Shown: positions 62,885 to 64,000 of the stretch, one piece after another
How the letters are laid out: each line of letters opens with the position of its first letter
How positions within the stretch are numbered: the first letter of the stretch is position 1
Assembly: GCF_010731855.1 (NCBI RefSeq)
Contig: NZ_AP022620.1
Span: 5,084,001 to 5,148,000 of the forward strand
DNA length: 64,000 nucleotides
DNA from: Mycolicibacterium anyangense
GTDB lineage: Bacteria; Actinomycetota; Actinomycetes; Mycobacteriales; Mycobacteriaceae
Reading direction: 5' to 3'
Program-made: the position numbers and the translations under genes
Notes under the pieces: model-generated
Seen by the model: the letters and a program-made list of their open reading frames with translations, nothing else
Told to the model about the DNA's origin: nothing
Database searches by the model: none

Positions 62885-63769
62885 TCAGACGCGGGCCCTG
62901 TAATTGCTGAAGGCATCGGGAACAGTCGCCCAACGGTAGGTGTCGCTGAACCAAAGCCGAGTGGTTTTGTCGTACGCGGAACGATAGAAGCCCTGCTTCC
63001 AGTACATGCCCGGATCACCGCAATATCCGATCTTGCGATCACGTGCGTCTACCACCTGTTGACCATCGAGCCAGAGCTGAACATACCCCGTGCCCGTGCA
63101 TCCAAAATGCACCGCCATGACGAAGTCGTGCCACTGATCTTTGGCTAGGGCGCCGAGATCAATCGTCTCAGCGACCGTGCCATCCGGCTGTCCCCAAGGA
63201 GTCCAGTCACCGCCACCAAATAGTCCGAGAACCAGATCGGCATCGTCACTACCGAGGCGAAGCGACAGTGGCGCTTGGTTCCCACCACCGGAGGCATGGA
63301 TCTGAACGAAGCCGTTCCAGGTGCCAGGCGGGCTCGCGAAGGCCGAGTCAATCAAGAGTCCCCAGGACATCACCAGTGTGTCCCCGTCCTGAAAGCCGCC
63401 CAGATCGGATGAATTGATCACTTCGGCGCGTTCCCCGCTATTCGACCCCGCAACTCCGTTGTCGCCGGGTTGGACTTCGACGCGCTGCACGATGCCCCGC
63501 TGATGCATCGGATCATCTACATACTGGACCCGATCGGGCGTCTTCACTTGGTCAGTCCAATAGGCATAGCTATCGACGCCCGCCAACAGAGTTTTGTAGG
63601 CGGTGTGGGTCAGGGGATCCGGCGCCACCGAAGGCGATATGGGTCCGCCAGCATTCGCGATCGCTGGGCTCACCTCGGAGCTACCAGAAAACAACGTCAA
63701 CGTAAGCGCAGCCACTGCAAGCAGCGGAAAACTCCGGCTCAGTCGGCCCGGACTGCGCGACGCTTCCAT
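62885..63769 (-). CDS. Secreted heparin-lyase-like polysaccharide lyase
   Basis: The 294-residue protein has a long signal region (about 14-38, ending AIANA) and a jelly-roll domain of the Polysacc_lyase/heparin lyase I type (GERAEVINSSDL, WGLLIDSAFASPPGTWNGFV, VMAVHFGCTGTGYVQLWLDG, YWKQGFYRSAYDKTTRLWFS). Such proteins cleave uronic-acid polymers by beta-elimination. It is convergent with the lyase-glycosyltransferase fusion. It likely trims or releases the exported polysaccharide. Confidence 0.8.
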   Translation of the reverse strand: MEASRSPGRLSRSFPLLAVAALTLTLFSGSSEVSPAIANAGGPISPSVAPDPLTHTAYKTLLAGVDSYAYWTDQVKTPDRVQYVDDPMHQRGIVQRVEVQPGDNGVAGSNSGERAEVINSSDLGGFQDGDTLVMSWGLLIDSAFASPPGTWNGFVQIHASGGGNQAPLSLRLGSDDADLVLGLFGGGDWTPWGQPDGTVAETIDLGALAKDQWHDFVMAVHFGCTGTGYVQLWLDGQQVVDARDRKIGYCGDPGMYWKQGFYRSAYDKTTRLWFSDTYRWATVPDAFSNYRARV

Positions 63770-64000
63770 CTAGCAAACTCTTCTCTCTCCCCGCCTGCGC
63801 CATCGCAACCCGACCATCGAGATGGCGACCATAACCAGAGTACGGGGGTCAGCGCGGACCGTCGAACTTCGAACCGTCCCCCTGGCCAGCTATCAACGGC
63901 GATAGGCGCCGATGCTTGGGGAATCTATGCAGGCCTATCAGGGTGCATCACAAGTTCGTTACGACTTGAGGACGGGCCCGACGCCTAAGGGTGTGATTGG
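63770..64000. other. Sequence at the right window edge
   Basis: The 231 bp upstream of the lyase gene contain no gene I can support. It probably holds its promoter. Confidence 0.4.

Overview
The window is high-GC chromosomal DNA of a mycobacterium, most likely a fast-growing Mycolicibacterium-type species. The diagnostic block is 41481-47015: a Rv0634c-like metallo-hydrolase, tRNA-Thr, tRNA-Met, rpmG, hadA-hadB-hadC, tRNA-Trp, secE, nusG, rplK, rplA, in the same order as in Mycobacterium tuberculosis. Mycolate methyltransferases, a KasA-type synthase, a fatty-acyl-AMP ligase, a DesA3-like desaturase, an IniB-like protein and a PE-PPE-domain protein support this. Genus is inferred from gene content; species cannot be named.

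Layout. (1) 1-3000: NAD salvage module. nadR (cut by the window edge), pnuC and an unknown protein form an overlapping minus-strand operon, divergent from an NrtR-type NUDIX regulator, with an operator-like palindrome between them. (2) 3000-12950: Ddn-like reductase, secreted GH16, DesA3-like desaturase with a damaged start, three GAF-ANTAR proteins, a FAAL, and a three-gene redox operon (Pro-rich membrane protein, ferric-reductase-like cytochrome, NuoF-like protein). (3) 12980-22150: a region of three DUF5994 genes, an ANTAR pseudogene, small proteins, a GT4 / unknown / GH130 operon, a transglutaminase, an AlaDH/PNT-like dehydrogenase and cspA. Two DUF5994 genes are each preceded by a small ORF that overlaps their start. 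(4) 22227-28551: DEAD-box helicase, AcuI/YhdH-type reductase, a KasA-like protein without the active-site Cys, two mycolate methyltransferases and a small methyltransferase. (5) 28656-41464: envelope and secreted proteins, including tandem L,D-transpeptidases, a tiny metallothionein behind a copper-operator-like palindrome, a 1013-residue IniB-like repeat protein, a FabG3-like gene with an in-frame UAG, TetR, enoyl-CoA hydratase and a PE-PPE protein. (6) 41481-47015: conserved housekeeping and FAS-II block. (7) 47085-63769: an exopolysaccharide locus where M. tuberculosis has mmaA4-mmaA1.

The best candidate for a little-described system is the 47-64 kb locus. It has a Wzb-like phosphatase, a WcaJ-like initiating transferase, Wzx flippase, Wzy-type polymerase, GT2, GT4 and GT-C proteins, two FkbM methyltransferases, a GDP-mannose/UDP-glucose dehydrogenase, a heparinase II/III-GT4 fusion and a secreted polysaccharide lyase-like protein. 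Together these suggest a Wzx/Wzy-type uronate-containing, methylated polysaccharide with its own cleavage enzymes. Several genes are visibly AT-richer than the surroundings, suggesting acquisition. A second compact candidate is the 32-residue metallothionein at 32780.
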